Below are positions 50,158-64,000 of a stretch of 64,000 bases of DNA, one piece after another. The position numbers and the translations under genes were made by a program. The notes beneath the pieces were generated by a model. That model did no database searches and was not told the origin of the DNA. It saw only the letters and a list, made by a program, of their open reading frames with translations. Source of the DNA: Dictyophora rubrovolvata (Eukaryota > Basidiomycota > Agaricomycetes > Phallales > Phallaceae); the NCBI GenBank assembly GCA_029959195.1, contig CP114124.1:62001-126000 (forward strand), given 5' to 3'. The number at the start of each line of letters is the position of its first letter. Within the stretch, counting starts at the first letter, position 1.

Positions 50158-50637
50158 CTTGATTCTTGGGCACCTTCTAGTACGAGTTTCGACGAGAAAG
50201 AGGAAGAAAGCAAGGCTGGGAAACTCGGCCTTGAAATGGTTTTTTTCTCTTTATATATATATGGAAACTAAGCCCATGACCATAAGACTGAACAGATAAC
50301 AAAGAATGGAATGGAATGTGAAGGTGTGCCAAAGAGACAATGAATGACGTGATTAGTGCCGGGGGAATGCCGCTGACTATATTTCTTATCGGCCCGATGT
50401 ACGATCGGAGATTCTTGCCACGATGTCTCGCAGACTGCATGTTTTGGACCACGAGTGTAGGAAACAGTAGGATGTAAATCCTGAAGAATCGGCTTGATAC
50501 ATGAAGTCTTCTCTCGATTGAACATAATCATTGTCAGATCTAAAGGTCCATTGAATAGTATCCATGGGCTCGGTACCTGCCGCCGCAACCTGCGTCGCGT
50601 ATTAAGTATCAGTCCGAGCTTTTGTGTAGAAATGTCC

Positions 50638-50740
50638 TATCAAAGAGAGTAGGTTTGTATTATATCCAAAAAGACAGTGTCCGGAATGTCCACGAAACAA
50701 TATCAAAAACACGAAAGCAACGAGAGGGGGGGTGGTTATT
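50638..50740 (-). repeat. duplicated intergenic spacer, copy 3 (inverted)
   Basis: Reverse complement of the spacers at 41222-41323 and 45160-45246. Here it joins the 3' side of the GMC gene to the 5' side of the CmcJ-like gene and probably represents the parental arrangement. Confidence 0.85.
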
Positions 50741-50778
50741 AGTCCAGCAGAAGTGAAGGAAGAATGTAAGAATCAGCA

Positions 50779-53585
<2,807 letters not shown>

Positions 53586-54203
53586 TCAGCAGAAATACAA
53601 TTTTGAAGAAAGAAAAAAGGAAAAGCGCTTGGTGAATAAGCTACGTAGGGAACCAGCCCTTTTTGTAGCTAGCCTCAGCCCGGAAAACTGCCGGACAAAG
53701 AAGCATGTGGTTCCACTTTTGCTGGGCACGAATACGTTTAGGGCATGACCAAAGTCGGACCACGAAATCGTGTGACTACGAAATCAGTAATCCGAGTCGA
53801 AACTGATATGTATCTCGCAACAATTGTTGTTTTGAGTTGAAACAGGTTCTGCGATTCGGGGAAAAACGAATTGCAGGACGATTGTCGGCGAGGTTTGGGT
53901 ACTATACAGGGACGTAGTTGTCCCGGCATTCGGCGCTTGATTGGAAAGAGCCCAGCGGATTAAAATTCTTCCCAAAAATCACATTTTTCGAGTTAAAAAC
54001 AAGGCATTATAATTTAAAATGAAGTGGGTACATGAAAGATCATTTCAACATTATTTTTTCTTCCAGCTAATAATCTTGCCATGTCTTAGTTGTCCGCTTA
54101 TATTGACTTTGACATGTCGTTTGGTATACACCCGAAGTCCCAAAAGGAGAGTATTATCTTCGCCTGGACCGCTCTAAAAAAACATATCAAAAGAAACTTC
54201 ACT
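53586..54203. other. intergenic region
   Basis: Promoter side of the GMC gene and 3' side of the calpain gene. Nothing else recognised. Confidence 0.5.
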
Positions 54204-57200
54204 TCACAAGCCGAAAATATTATATACCGTTTCGCGGAGGTCCTCTGCGTCTGTTGGATGTTCTATCCGAAGCATGGCATGCCCGCTGGGATGTGCACCT
54301 GATGAATGGCAAGCATCACATAGATCATAATCGTCGCAAATAAGGCATTTCCATCTGACACCAGTAATTGGATCAACCCTGCATCCGTCGCAAATGATCT
54401 TGTCATGAGACATCAAAACCGCTTGTGTCTAAATCAATATACAAAGCAAAGTTTGTTATGAATGAGAAGCAGCTTACAGTCGCGACTTTCAATCCTCAAC
54501 ATCCGATGTCTTATCGAATGGCCCTTCGTAGCACATCCGGCAGAACGACAATCCGTGCACAAGTCATATAAGTTGCATACCAAGCACTTCCACCGTACGC
54601 CAACGATAGGTTGAATACCGCAACTGTCGCAACTAAAACCAGCGTGAATGTCTGGGCGAGAGAGATCGATCATTTGAGAGATTGTAGGCGTTTTGACAAT
54701 CTCTTTCTGGACCACCAGACATTGCTCTTTGGTATTTATGACGACTTCTCCAGGTACATTGCCTTCAGGTACATTGTCTTTGGTTGGTGCTCCGTTCTCC
54801 ACTGGTACTGATTCTGATGCCGTTTCTGGCCCTGAGACTGGCTCAGGCCCTTTCTCCGTTTCCGTGACCGGCGTTGCAGGCTCGATCGATATGGGAATAT
54901 CTAATGTAGCCGCGGATTCAGTGGCGGCGTCGGGACGGGTCAATATGGACACCTTCTCCTTTTCTCCTGTCGTGTCCAAATTTCCAGTCTTCTCCTTTTC
55001 TTCGTTAGGTAACTCCGTCTTCTCTTCATTCACCGATTCAACCTTTTTTCCGTCGCCGATGTCAACGGACTCCACCTTCTTAACATCTTCAATATCCTGA
55101 GTCACAGTTGCTGTAGTAGTGGTGGTGGTGGTAGTCGCACTCGTAGTCGTAGTCGTAGTGGCCACAACAGAAAATGCTTGAGAAACAGATCCTTCTGCCG
55201 GTGCATCTTCTACAGTGCCATTTTGCTCCTGTGTGTTAATATCATTACTCAATACTTGCCGGTCCGACGCAGTTGACGACTTGGGACTCGGCAACGAGCT
55301 GACCGAATCTCGTCTACTTGGAGGACGCGGGAAGAATTTTTCTCTCGAAATTTGTCGTTCAAGAGCAGCTTCTTCGAAAGTTATTTTCTCCAACTCCATA
55401 AGATCTTTACCTGCAAATGCCTCGGGAGGTACAACCATTAGGTCCTTCCAAGCTCTTTTGTGTTTTTCAAAAGCAATCATTAGGACATGGTCGTGCGCCC
55501 GAAAGGAAATCTCACTTTTGATCAAAATTGGCTGCCATAGCCATGCTTCTGGCGGCTTCGGACCAGACGCGTGAAAGTTTGCGGGCGTCCCAGGTAGGTT
55601 GGTTCTGTTGTATGAAGTCCTAGTGGAATGGAAAATATATTATAGCCGGTTTTCTTTTTTTCTTTTGACCGAAATAATAAGATTTACCTTTGTCCGATGG
55701 ACATTACGATCGAGTCGCACCTTCAAATCTTTTCAAAAAGAGGGTACAAAAAAAAGGTAAGCAGATGAACTGACATGAAGAACATAATCTCCGGCTTCCA
55801 GATTGTCGGTGAACAGATTGACAGTACGCGTCCACAAGATGGAATATTCGGAACGGCCTATCACCTTCTCTTCTCCTTTTTTGTAAATAACAAAATCAAA
55901 AGTCCAGAGAGAATACCCAGAAAGTTCGTCCCAGTATCGATCATCAGCTTGGGAGAGGACGATGATGGATGGGGTGTCGTGCTCGATAGAAAACGTGACT
56001 GGTGGGTAAAAGTTTCCCAATGAACAAAGAGGATGTTCAAAAAAAAATTGAATCTGCACTTACACGAAACATCACCATACTGCCACGCAGCAGGATATGT
56101 TCTCCCAGTTACGTTAAGCCAATGAGATGACATAACCCACGAATCATCGAAAAGTTGCGTTCTTTCCACTGCATACCACGTTTGCAAAAAGTCCTCGTAT
56201 TCCATGATGAATGCACCATCATCACCGAACTGATGGTCTAGAGCATCAAGTGCGCCAAGCCACTCCTTTGACCATTCTTTGCTTCCGTCACTCCACCTTC
56301 CGGTCCACTCGCTTTTGCCCCAAGGGTTTCTCAACTTCAAGAAACGCTTGCCTTTGTACTCGGTTGCTTTTAGAATACTGTACGCATGTGAGCTGAAGAG
56401 ACCTAGATGACGCAAGAATATCACGTGTTTGTTAGAATCATTTGACGAATATGACGCCAAAAGAAGAAGAAGTAAAAAATCACCATTAGTGGTAGTGTTA
56501 TCAGTTGCAGCTCCTTTTCCAGCTAACGAATCGAGATAGCAACCGAATAACCGATCTTTTGTAGCACGCATCAAATCATTGTGCCAAAATTCGTCGGTAT
56601 CAAGAATATCCTGGCGCCGCCCAATGAGCTGATAAGCGCAAAGAAGGAAAAGTGATATGATACGCGTACGTTGGTGAACAACACTTGAGAAACTCCCCTA
56701 AAGAGGCAAAACTTTAGTACGAGAAAGAAAGGGGGCGAAAATCACACGCGTATCCCGCATCACGTATGTGGATTGCGGATACTGTTACTCACCCCGTCAA
56801 ATCTTCCAAGGCTTGGAATGCGAAACCACCGTTCAAAGCGGCATAATCTCCATGAAGTTTGGCAAACGCTTTTTCGACGAGCGGTCTAAAAAGATTCAGG
56901 AGAAGTATAAGCAAGAAAAGTGATGGGTTTTTGTTAGATGACGTACACCCAAGTTTCGTTCTCCTGGCTGGATTTGGCAAAATACAACGTCTTGCTACCT
57001 TTCCTCGCGACTCTCTCGTAAAGGTCTTTTTCTTTGTGATACAGATTTTGACTCTTTCGTTTGTTTGAAAAATAAGAAAACAAGGATAAAAGAATAAGCA
57101 ACGGACAAACCTCGGAACTGAGGGTTTCATACTTCGGAACCGACGTGCATAGTTGGCTGGATAATACATTTTCACTCGCTAAAGCAGTCCAAGGAAGAAT

Positions 57201-58082
57201 GGAGAAAAACTAAGCGTACTCGTCGATGATGACATCTACCCACTCGCCATCGCGACAGAAGATAAACCCATAAATACCAACCTGAAGTCATCTATCAGCT
57301 GAATACGGAAAGACATTTGAAAATCAAGATTCAAAATGGGGTTCATTCGAACCTTTTCATCCTTCTGTACGAATGATTAGAAATGAATGATAGAGGAAGA
57401 ACATTTTAACGCTTACAGCAACACAAATCTTGTCTATTAAACCTGGCAACGAAGATAGGGTTGCCACAGCGCACAAGAACCAACAATCGCCCAGCGTTCC
57501 TTGTACGATGTCGCTGGAATCTGCGCCATCAACAGTGAATTGTGGTTTTTCAAAGATTTGCGAAACCCGCAATACATCTGCCGGTTTGAACTTCTCGGCG
57601 GGTGGTCTATTTTTTGGTTTTTTTTTTTTTCACAGCACGCCACCCATTTCAGCTCATGTGATAAGGGTATCTAAGTGATAGTAAATGACGTACGTGGAAA
57701 GTGAGTGAAGGCACTGTTCAAGATCTTTTCCTAGGTCGAATTCCAGATCTCTGTTTTATGACGGGGTTCTCAAACAAGTCTGGTGGTAGACAGGATCCGA
57801 CAATCCACACACGTACCGAAACTTCCGGTTTTTACTTCGACATTCAGCAGCTAATTCTTGGACCTTGTTTCTACATCTCGTAATGGCCTTCTTCAATTCA
57901 TCGGTGACTAATAGTCCCGCACGCGAGGGCTCTTGTCCATATAGGTGGGCCTCGTGTTCTGCTGGCAGTCTGAGCCTAGGTTCTGTTGGCACTGGTGCAC
58001 CTTCGGTCCGAGTTGGTGTGCTAGGGCCCGTATTACCGGGCCTCAAGCACTGTAATAATTCAAGGTGGGCAAATCGGGACAT
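54204..58082 (-). CDS. calpain-type cysteine protease with two C-terminal ZZ zinc fingers
   Basis: A sixteen-exon model gives 972 aa (start ATG 58082; first exons 57817-58082, 57694-57750, 57417-57606; stop at 54204). The calpain core holds [18 protein letters not shown] with catalytic Cys149, then DEF...[25 protein letters not shown] with His347 and LKLRNPWG with Asn367. A C2-like domain III follows (VILSQ-like strands: [27 protein letters not shown]). A 200-residue Thr/Ser/Glu/Val-rich linker then leads to two ZZ fingers ([19 protein letters not shown] and [19 protein letters not shown]). No EF-hands. Calpains cut regulatory proteins in the cytosol; ZZ fingers bind peptides, often N-degrons or histone tails. 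An upstream exon cannot be excluded. Confidence 0.9.
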
Positions 58083-60046
58083 AACAACCTAGTTGCGGGC
58101 GAAGAATACCGTTGGGATGGGTGGCAGAATGGGCGTCGTTGCTGAGACCCTTGCTCAAACCATCGAGGGCGTTATTCTTTTTTTAATAGGAGTTCGAGGC
58201 TGTCCTATGACAGGTGCGCGTCAATTTCTCCTGTTGATCTCTACCGTTTCTGACACGTTCTTGATAGCAGATGACTAAATATTATATTTGAGGTAAAAAG
58301 GCGTCAACGCCAAGTGGTGATCCATTCGGAGTTTTACAAGGGCGGAATTATGAGCGGTCAGCAGTTGTAGTTGCTGAAGAACGGGGAAAGGGGTAGAATT
58401 TCTCGACGGGGTGTTTTGAACTTTGTTGTTGCCGCATGGAGAGTCAAAGGCTTGGGAAAATCTGGGCTTTGGGGCTAATCATAGTTAGTGACTAACCGCT
58501 ATGGGGGTACCCGTTACACCATCACGCGTCACGTCTAGTACTGATCCTTGTCCCTGCACAGCCATTATCGACAACAACATTTTGGAAAGTCACTGTACCA
58601 GCTTCTTCCTAAATGTTGATGCAGAGTTCCCACCCGAAATGGGGGCGGTATCTCACCGAATAGACCATTCTATACGTAATAAATAACAAATTCCACCAAA
58701 ATTGCACTTTGCACTCAAGTTTCAACAAAGATCTTTGTGGCACCTTGGAACAGCAAGGGAAGTGCCATGGCTCATCATCCCTGATTTCTTTTGGTTTTCA
58801 ATGATGGAGCCCACTATGTGAATCAATGAAAAAATACCCCGCTTATTCTTTCCCCTCGTTGACCAGAGTTGACCTCAGTTGAGTCCAAGAGTTTAATTTG
58901 TAACCACCTGACACCAACTTGGTGCCAATTCCGGGTGCCACACATTTCTAAAGACTTCATAAAACCCCTAGTCGAACTTATTGAATTCGAATATAGTCGG
59001 TATCCATCCCCGGTTGCATGTCGCGATTCACTTGATTGGTGCTAGTACGGAGGTTAGGTAATTCGGTACTATGTAGCCTGGTCCCTAGTTTTCAACCGCG
59101 TCTTTATTAGATAGAAATTGAATAAACAAGAGTATTTTACGAAACCATGATGTGATGCAATAATACATATATGTATAACGGACCTTCATTTAGGAAAATT
59201 ATGCTAAACATATCTATTAGGCCAAGAAAAGGCACCGAACCTGGCAAAAGCAATTCAATTCGAAAAATTATCTTACCGATGTCTACTGTCGCTCTCCAGA
59301 CATCCGTGTTATAGGGAGAGGATGAAAAAAAACCTGGAGGTCAATAAAGATCCTGTACGTCATTTTCACGGGCCGTATTACGGATTATTCATTATGCAAC
59401 CTTTCGTTTCGGCAGCGAAACGAGGGGAATTTTAAAATAAGCATGTCTGTATCTAATTATGGATTCATGCATTATGGCATACGTAAAAGAAGCATATGAT
59501 CTCAGCCAATACAGTCAAACCCCGCATGCGGCATAATCAAGCAAGCGACCAATTCTGCATCGCCGCTTTATGCTTCCTGCATATTTTATCATAGGTACGT
59601 GTGTATTTTTTTATTATTGAAATCTTGCATTTGCGATATGCGGTGAGATAATGGAGAAGGGATTTAAGATTTGACTATTTTCGACTGAATATTTTCTCCG
59701 TAGATCGCGGACTTTATTCTACTCCTTACTTGCTTACTTGACAATTAGTGTACCACGGTTAATAGCATGTCATATCAGAAGCTGCGATTACCTTTTATCC
59801 TGTAGTTCCTTTTTCATCGATGAATTACATGTCAAATTGAACCTTTCCTCTAGTTTGTTTCACTTTCAGCATAACTAGGTGTCGGACTCGGAATCGATGT
59901 ATACCGTGCTAGTCCCCTCATTTTATGAAATAAAGATTGATTCTTCAGGACTGGGATCGAACAAACACAAAAGAATGATAGATTAGCACTATTTGACAAG
60001 CCTTTGAAGGAACAAATTGGTAATTAAGGTCGGCTCCTGTCTCGAC
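58083..60046. other. 2-kb gene-poor stretch
   Basis: Only short frames. A plus-strand frame at 57865-58092 is the antisense of calpain exon 1. From about 59100 the DNA is AT-rich. No repeat or transposon end was recognised. Confidence 0.5.
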
Positions 60047-61120
60047 TTATCTATATTTGTTATTTTTACAACGTTCGCAATGACGATCTCGATAATCTTT
60101 CCGGGCAAATCCGTCATCACTATATTATTTATTAGCGTCTTTTCAGAAGGATAGGATTAAGAACTGTACATACCAGAAGTGGCATTTGAATTGCCTACCG
60201 CTATTCATGGTATCGACATGTCGGGCAGCATCTTGTCTTCTGGTGAAAGAAGCATTGCTTTACGGGAAAAAAAGAAGAATATTAGCAATCGTTTAAAATG
60301 GTTAGAAACAACAGATTTGGGTTATACCATGCTGTGCATACGAAAGGCTTCTCAGAGAGGTGAACCGACTTGATATGAGTTTGCAGCTGCGCTTTTCTAA
60401 CGAATCTGCCCGAGTGAGTACAGCCTGCCCAGCCGCAGAAGAACTTTTTCTGTCCCTGATCCATGCGTTCTTTGATATATGGTTCTATGTCTCTTGTCGA
60501 CGTCGTACTGACCTCCCTGAATTCGTGTGCTTGGCTACGGTTATACATTGTTTGGTCGCTCCCAGTGCTGCCGTACTGCTGTTGGTATCATTCCCTCCAT
60601 CTGAGAAAAAGAAACTTAAACAGATTTTGTATTAGAGCTCTCACCATGTACCAATCATGGGGGTGGGAGGAATTGCCTTGTTGTATTCCACCAGATTGTT
60701 GATACGCATCTAGAATCAATGGAGGTCGCAGTTGAGAGCGAAATGATAGTATGAACGTACAGTTCGAGGAGCCATAAGGATATAGGAGAGGGATATCTTG
60801 TCATCGCTGTCAGAAGACAGGAGAACCTGCGAGATGAACGGTGCTACATACCACCTTGGGAGTCTTGGCCATCTTGAGCTGTGTTGTGCCAGGGGCTACT
60901 GTAAGTAGACTGAACGGGCCCGGGGAGTATTAACACGTACCGCTACTTTGCGACTCTATCATCATTGGAGTCAAAAACCATATAAGGGACGAAATTGAAC
61001 AGGAGAGTACATACGACTGGGATAACCGACTTGAGATGGATATGAATCTTCGTCGTTGACACTGTACTGGAAATTAGCGTTGTTGGAGTATCCTGAGTAA
61101 GGGACGTTGGGATGGTACAT
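60047..61120 (-). CDS. C2H2-type zinc-finger protein X
   Basis: The 3' exons are firm: 60328-60578, 60174-60257 and 60047-60119, with 60645-60709 before them and an exon near 60761-60790. They encode three fingers: FFCGWAGCTHSGRFVRKAQL...HIKSVH, FVCTACNASFTRRQDAARHV and FKCHFCDDGFARKDYRDRHC. The first has the CxWxxC spacing of fungal fingers that read Trp-containing loops. The 5' end is less certain: ATG 61120 gives MYHPNVPYSGYSNNANFQY, and the exon joins between 60890 and 61070 were not fully settled (SPWHNTAQDGQDSQ is one exon). Probably a nuclear DNA-binding regulator; targets unknown. It is a paralogue of protein Y 1.4 kb upstream with the same exon boundaries in the finger region. Confidence 0.72.
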
Positions 61121-62468
61121 TGGAGAGTCTTTCAGAATGAGTGGAATGCTGTCCCAAAATTCGCTGAAATTAGCAGTCTTAAATAGACTTCTATGACGTT
61201 TTTTTTTACTTAATCATTTTAGGACTGGATGCGCGAGGGCGAAGAAATGGAAGATTCACATCTGGAAGGAAAATAAAATAAAATAGAAATAGAAATAGAA
61301 ATAAAAGAGTAGAAAATATTAAAAAAAGAAAAAAAGTTGGTGATTCATCGGCATCGATAAGGGATTAAACTAGAAAAGGGAAATATGAGAGGGAAGTGCA
61401 TTGTATGTTCTTTGGGTCTTTTTTTCTATCGGGAAGGATAAGAGACTAATGGGCATTTCCAAACTAAGTCCAGGCGGAGCTTAGAACCTGCCACTCCGCT
61501 TCAAAGTCCGGTTTATCAATTGAGGTCGCTTGCGCTGGGTAGGGTAAAGGCCTAAAAGGTATTTCGCTTGATTTTCTGTGATCAACCAATTGTTTGACTG
61601 TTTTGAAAGGTCAAGTCGCATCACGAAAACACGCACCGTTTTTAGAGCAACACTATATCTCGGTTAGCGGCTTTATTTTCCATCCGCCAATTGGAATCCT
61701 ACTAAATCGGAATAATACTCAGGCTGATTCCATTTGGCATTCCACATCGTAATGAATTCTTTTTAGCGTGAAAGTAATGAAACGTTTCTTTTGCAATCTC
61801 AATTTTAGGTTCTTACTCAAGAACAACGGTGTGTAACAAACAATCTAGATGCGGAAGTCGACGACGCGTTCCTTCATTTGAAATTGAAAAAAATTTCGTC
61901 TCCCAGAAACAGGGAATTTAAAACAGCATATTTCGCCGACTATAGTCGCAATTTTCGGCCAGAAACGAGCAGATGGAGGGAACAAAAGAACAGAACAGTC
62001 AGTCGTACATAATTACTGGTTGCTCATAAAAATTTTAAAATCGGCTTTTGAAATAAGTCTCACATTATTTCCTTTTCATTTATTTTGATGTCGTCCTACT
62101 TTCCGTTTCGATGTTTCCCGTCACGGTTCCATACATGAATTGCCTTTTCATTCCGATGTTGGAAATTACTCGCTCTTCTTCAAACAACATATGAGCGCAG
62201 CGAACGGTCAAGTGCAATAAAGCATCAAAAAAGAAAAAAAACTCTCATAAACAGCTCAACAGTCCATGGTAAGTTATTATAAGCTATTCAGTCCGAGACA
62301 AAACAATCACGGTCGTTTCTAAAAAGCTCGATCGGATTACAGGCCTTAACTCCTTTCTTCAGCCCCGAGTTTCTCCACATGAAAGAAGCCTAAACTAACT
62401 TTCATCTAGGAAATGATGGGTCCCTAATCGGAAGAAACTTTTTTTCACCCATGCCCCCATAGCTAGCT
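61121..62468. other. intergenic region between the two zinc-finger genes
   Basis: AT-rich with an (AAATAG)n-like tract at about 61275-61305 and a GCGGAG...CTCCGC inverted repeat near 61473-61500. No gene supported. Confidence 0.5.
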
Positions 62469-63632
62469 CTACACTCTAGGTTCGAAGTCGGGAGAGCCGG
62501 ATAAAGCCTCGCGTAAGCACCTTTCCTCATGCTCGTTTCTATAATGCCTTCTCGAATAGGCTCTGTGACTTTTTTTTACCCATTTTAGTTGATGCCTAAT
62601 AAAGACAAGATATTCGGGGGAGAAACGCTTACCAGACACTACACCGATATTGCTTGCCTCTATTGAGTGAAACCACGTGGCGATTCGCGTCTTGTTTTCG
62701 GGCGAATGCTGTATTACTAGAAGATAATAATCAAAAATAAAATAAAATGAAAATATTGGACGGGTTCCTCTTCCGAGACATACCAGGTTGTACAGATGTA
62801 AGGCTTCTCCTGTAAGTGCGCCGATCGAACATGCGTGATGACTTGTGCTTTTTGAGCAAACCCCATTGGGTGAGTGCACCCCGGCCAGGCGCAATAGAAT
62901 GTAATGACGCCGTTATTGAAGGCTTCTGAGACGTGACAATTCAATGCCTTGGTGGGAGTTATTTGTGTCCGTTGGATCCAGAAATGTTGTCTTATAGCGG
63001 GTCTGGAGCTTCCCACCACTACCTCGACATTTTCATTGAAGTTTGACAATGTGGATCCAGACAGAGAAGGGGTGTAGTCGGAAATGGAGCCGTAAGGATT
63101 CGAAGTCGAAGTGCTGCTGGGCTATTTTTATTGCAAAATGTGTTAAGAGTTATGTTGCTTTGAAAGAAAACAAGGACAATTCACATTGTATAGCTCATAA
63201 TTTAATAAAACATTAACCTGGCCGTCGGATGAAGCGGGACTTCCGCGATCGCTGTCTAAAGTAAATTGATAGCAGATAAGTAATTGATATTGAATCTCGA
63301 TTTTTAGTGTGTCAACTTGCTTTGTCGTTGAGAACTAGAAGAATTCAACGTGTTTGGTATTGTATGTCTATATTCCATACCAGAATAAATATGTTGAGGG
63401 TTGCGAGGAATTGTTAAAGGATCGATATCGACATCAATGTCTCTTATCGTTGATGGACCTGCATCAACTTCTTGCATACATTCCTGTCTCGCTAAAAGCC
63501 GTAACAAAGAGAAAGAAGTTTTGTTGGAACGGAAGTTCATTTTTATTCGAAAAAGTACAAGTGCTTACCAGGATGGATCTGGTTATTGCTAGTTGCCGTT
63601 GTTGCGTAAGAGCCGTACATTACTAAGGCCAT
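62469..63632 (-). CDS. C2H2-type zinc-finger protein Y
   Basis: Six exons: 63569-63632, 63317-63491, 63218-63251, 62784-63121, 62633-62716 and 62469-62568, giving 264 aa with all phases consistent. ATG at 63632 (MALVMYGSYATT) or 63620. The N-terminal 150 residues are Ser/Thr/Asn-rich and probably disordered. Three fingers follow: FYCAWPGCTHPMGFAQKAQV...HVRSAH, YICTTCNTAFARKQDANRHV and YRCSVCHRAYSRRHYRNEHE. The 84-base middle-finger exon is the same length as in protein X. The last acceptor is AAG at 62569-62571, chosen because it restores the CxxC of the third finger. Likely a nuclear transcription factor of a small local family. Confidence 0.87.
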
Positions 63633-64000
63633 CTCTTGAGTCAAATCACGGGGTTCTGGAAATAAATAGCTATTAGGCTCCATAATTGATTGCCAAACGG
63701 AAGGACCAGCGAAAACGAAGGGGGGATAAAGAGCAATAAATTAACGACAAAAGAGATGGCAGTCGCAAATGAAAAAAGCGAAGAGCAAAAGAAAAAAAGA
63801 CGAAGAATAAGATAAAAGAAGAAGAAAACAACAAAGAAGGGGGCTGGGTTGGTTGATGCCTTTTTTTCTTCAGTAAAGCGATTGACTTGGGGGTTTTGAT
63901 GGAAAAACTCATCTTTTAAGCTTAAATTTAAAAGGAACCTCCTTGGTCGACTTCGATCGCGGCGGAGGAAAATAAGCACGGCCTTGGTTCAGATCCGATT
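63633..64000. promoter_or_regulatory. upstream region of zinc-finger gene Y
   Basis: On the minus strand this is strongly pyrimidine-rich (long CTTTTT / TTCTTC runs between 63740 and 63850), as is usual before basidiomycete start sites. No separate gene seen. Confidence 0.5.

Noticed and set aside
54693-55100. 135-codon plus-strand frame rich in Ser/Val/Phe
   Set aside because: Antisense of the low-complexity linker of the calpain gene; repetitive coding sequence often leaves the other strand open.
59940-59970. GGGATCGAAC, like a reversed tRNA T-arm
   Set aside because: No paired stem and no other tRNA arms around it.
61473-61500. Inverted repeat GCGGAG...CTCCGC as a terminator or small RNA
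   Set aside because: A single short hairpin in a fungal intergenic region is not enough evidence for an RNA gene.

Overview
The window looks like nuclear DNA of a mushroom-forming basidiomycete (Agaricomycete). Genes are densely split by introns of about 48-80 bases with GT..AG ends (two are GC..AG). The protein families are fungal: squalene synthase, DUF6534 seven-helix membrane proteins, a CBM13-like beta-trefoil protein, a CmcJ/AsaB-like protein and a GMC oxidoreductase. No virus-like element, rRNA, tRNA or CRISPR array was recognised. I rebuilt gene models by hand from splice signals. Where exon lengths are quoted they sum to a multiple of three.

Left part (1-19.3 kb) is a conserved housekeeping block: a TPR-like protein running off the left edge (-), a 541-aa TPR/J-domain co-chaperone (-), an 808-aa zinc-finger protein with a possible AlkB-like C-terminus (-), cytidine deaminase (+), a 74-aa protein (-), squalene synthase ERG9 (+), and an RCC2-like propeller fused to a PHD finger (-). 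Two divergent pairs share short promoters.

Middle part (19.3-53.6 kb) is a plastic, duplicated region. It holds a decayed kinase-C1 gene, a CBM13-like gene, three DUF6534 membrane-protein genes (two +, one -), and three copies of an unusual gene that joins a possible HAD-like domain to a casein-kinase-1-like domain. One of these copies is nearly whole; two are decayed. There are also an intact and a decayed CmcJ/AsaB-like gene, and an intact GMC oxidoreductase with an inverted, truncated partial copy. A shared intergenic spacer occurs three times and marks the duplication units.

Right part (53.6-64 kb) is again quieter: a 972-aa calpain-type protease with two C-terminal ZZ fingers (-), and two paralogous C2H2 zinc-finger genes (-).

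Large gene-poor stretches lie at 2.2-7.5, 35.6-37.7, 58.1-60.0 and 61.1-62.5 kb. The most interesting material is the recurring HAD-like/CK1-like fusion family interleaved with membrane-receptor-like genes, and the 808-aa zinc-finger/AlkB-like protein that lacks a visible iron-binding HxD.
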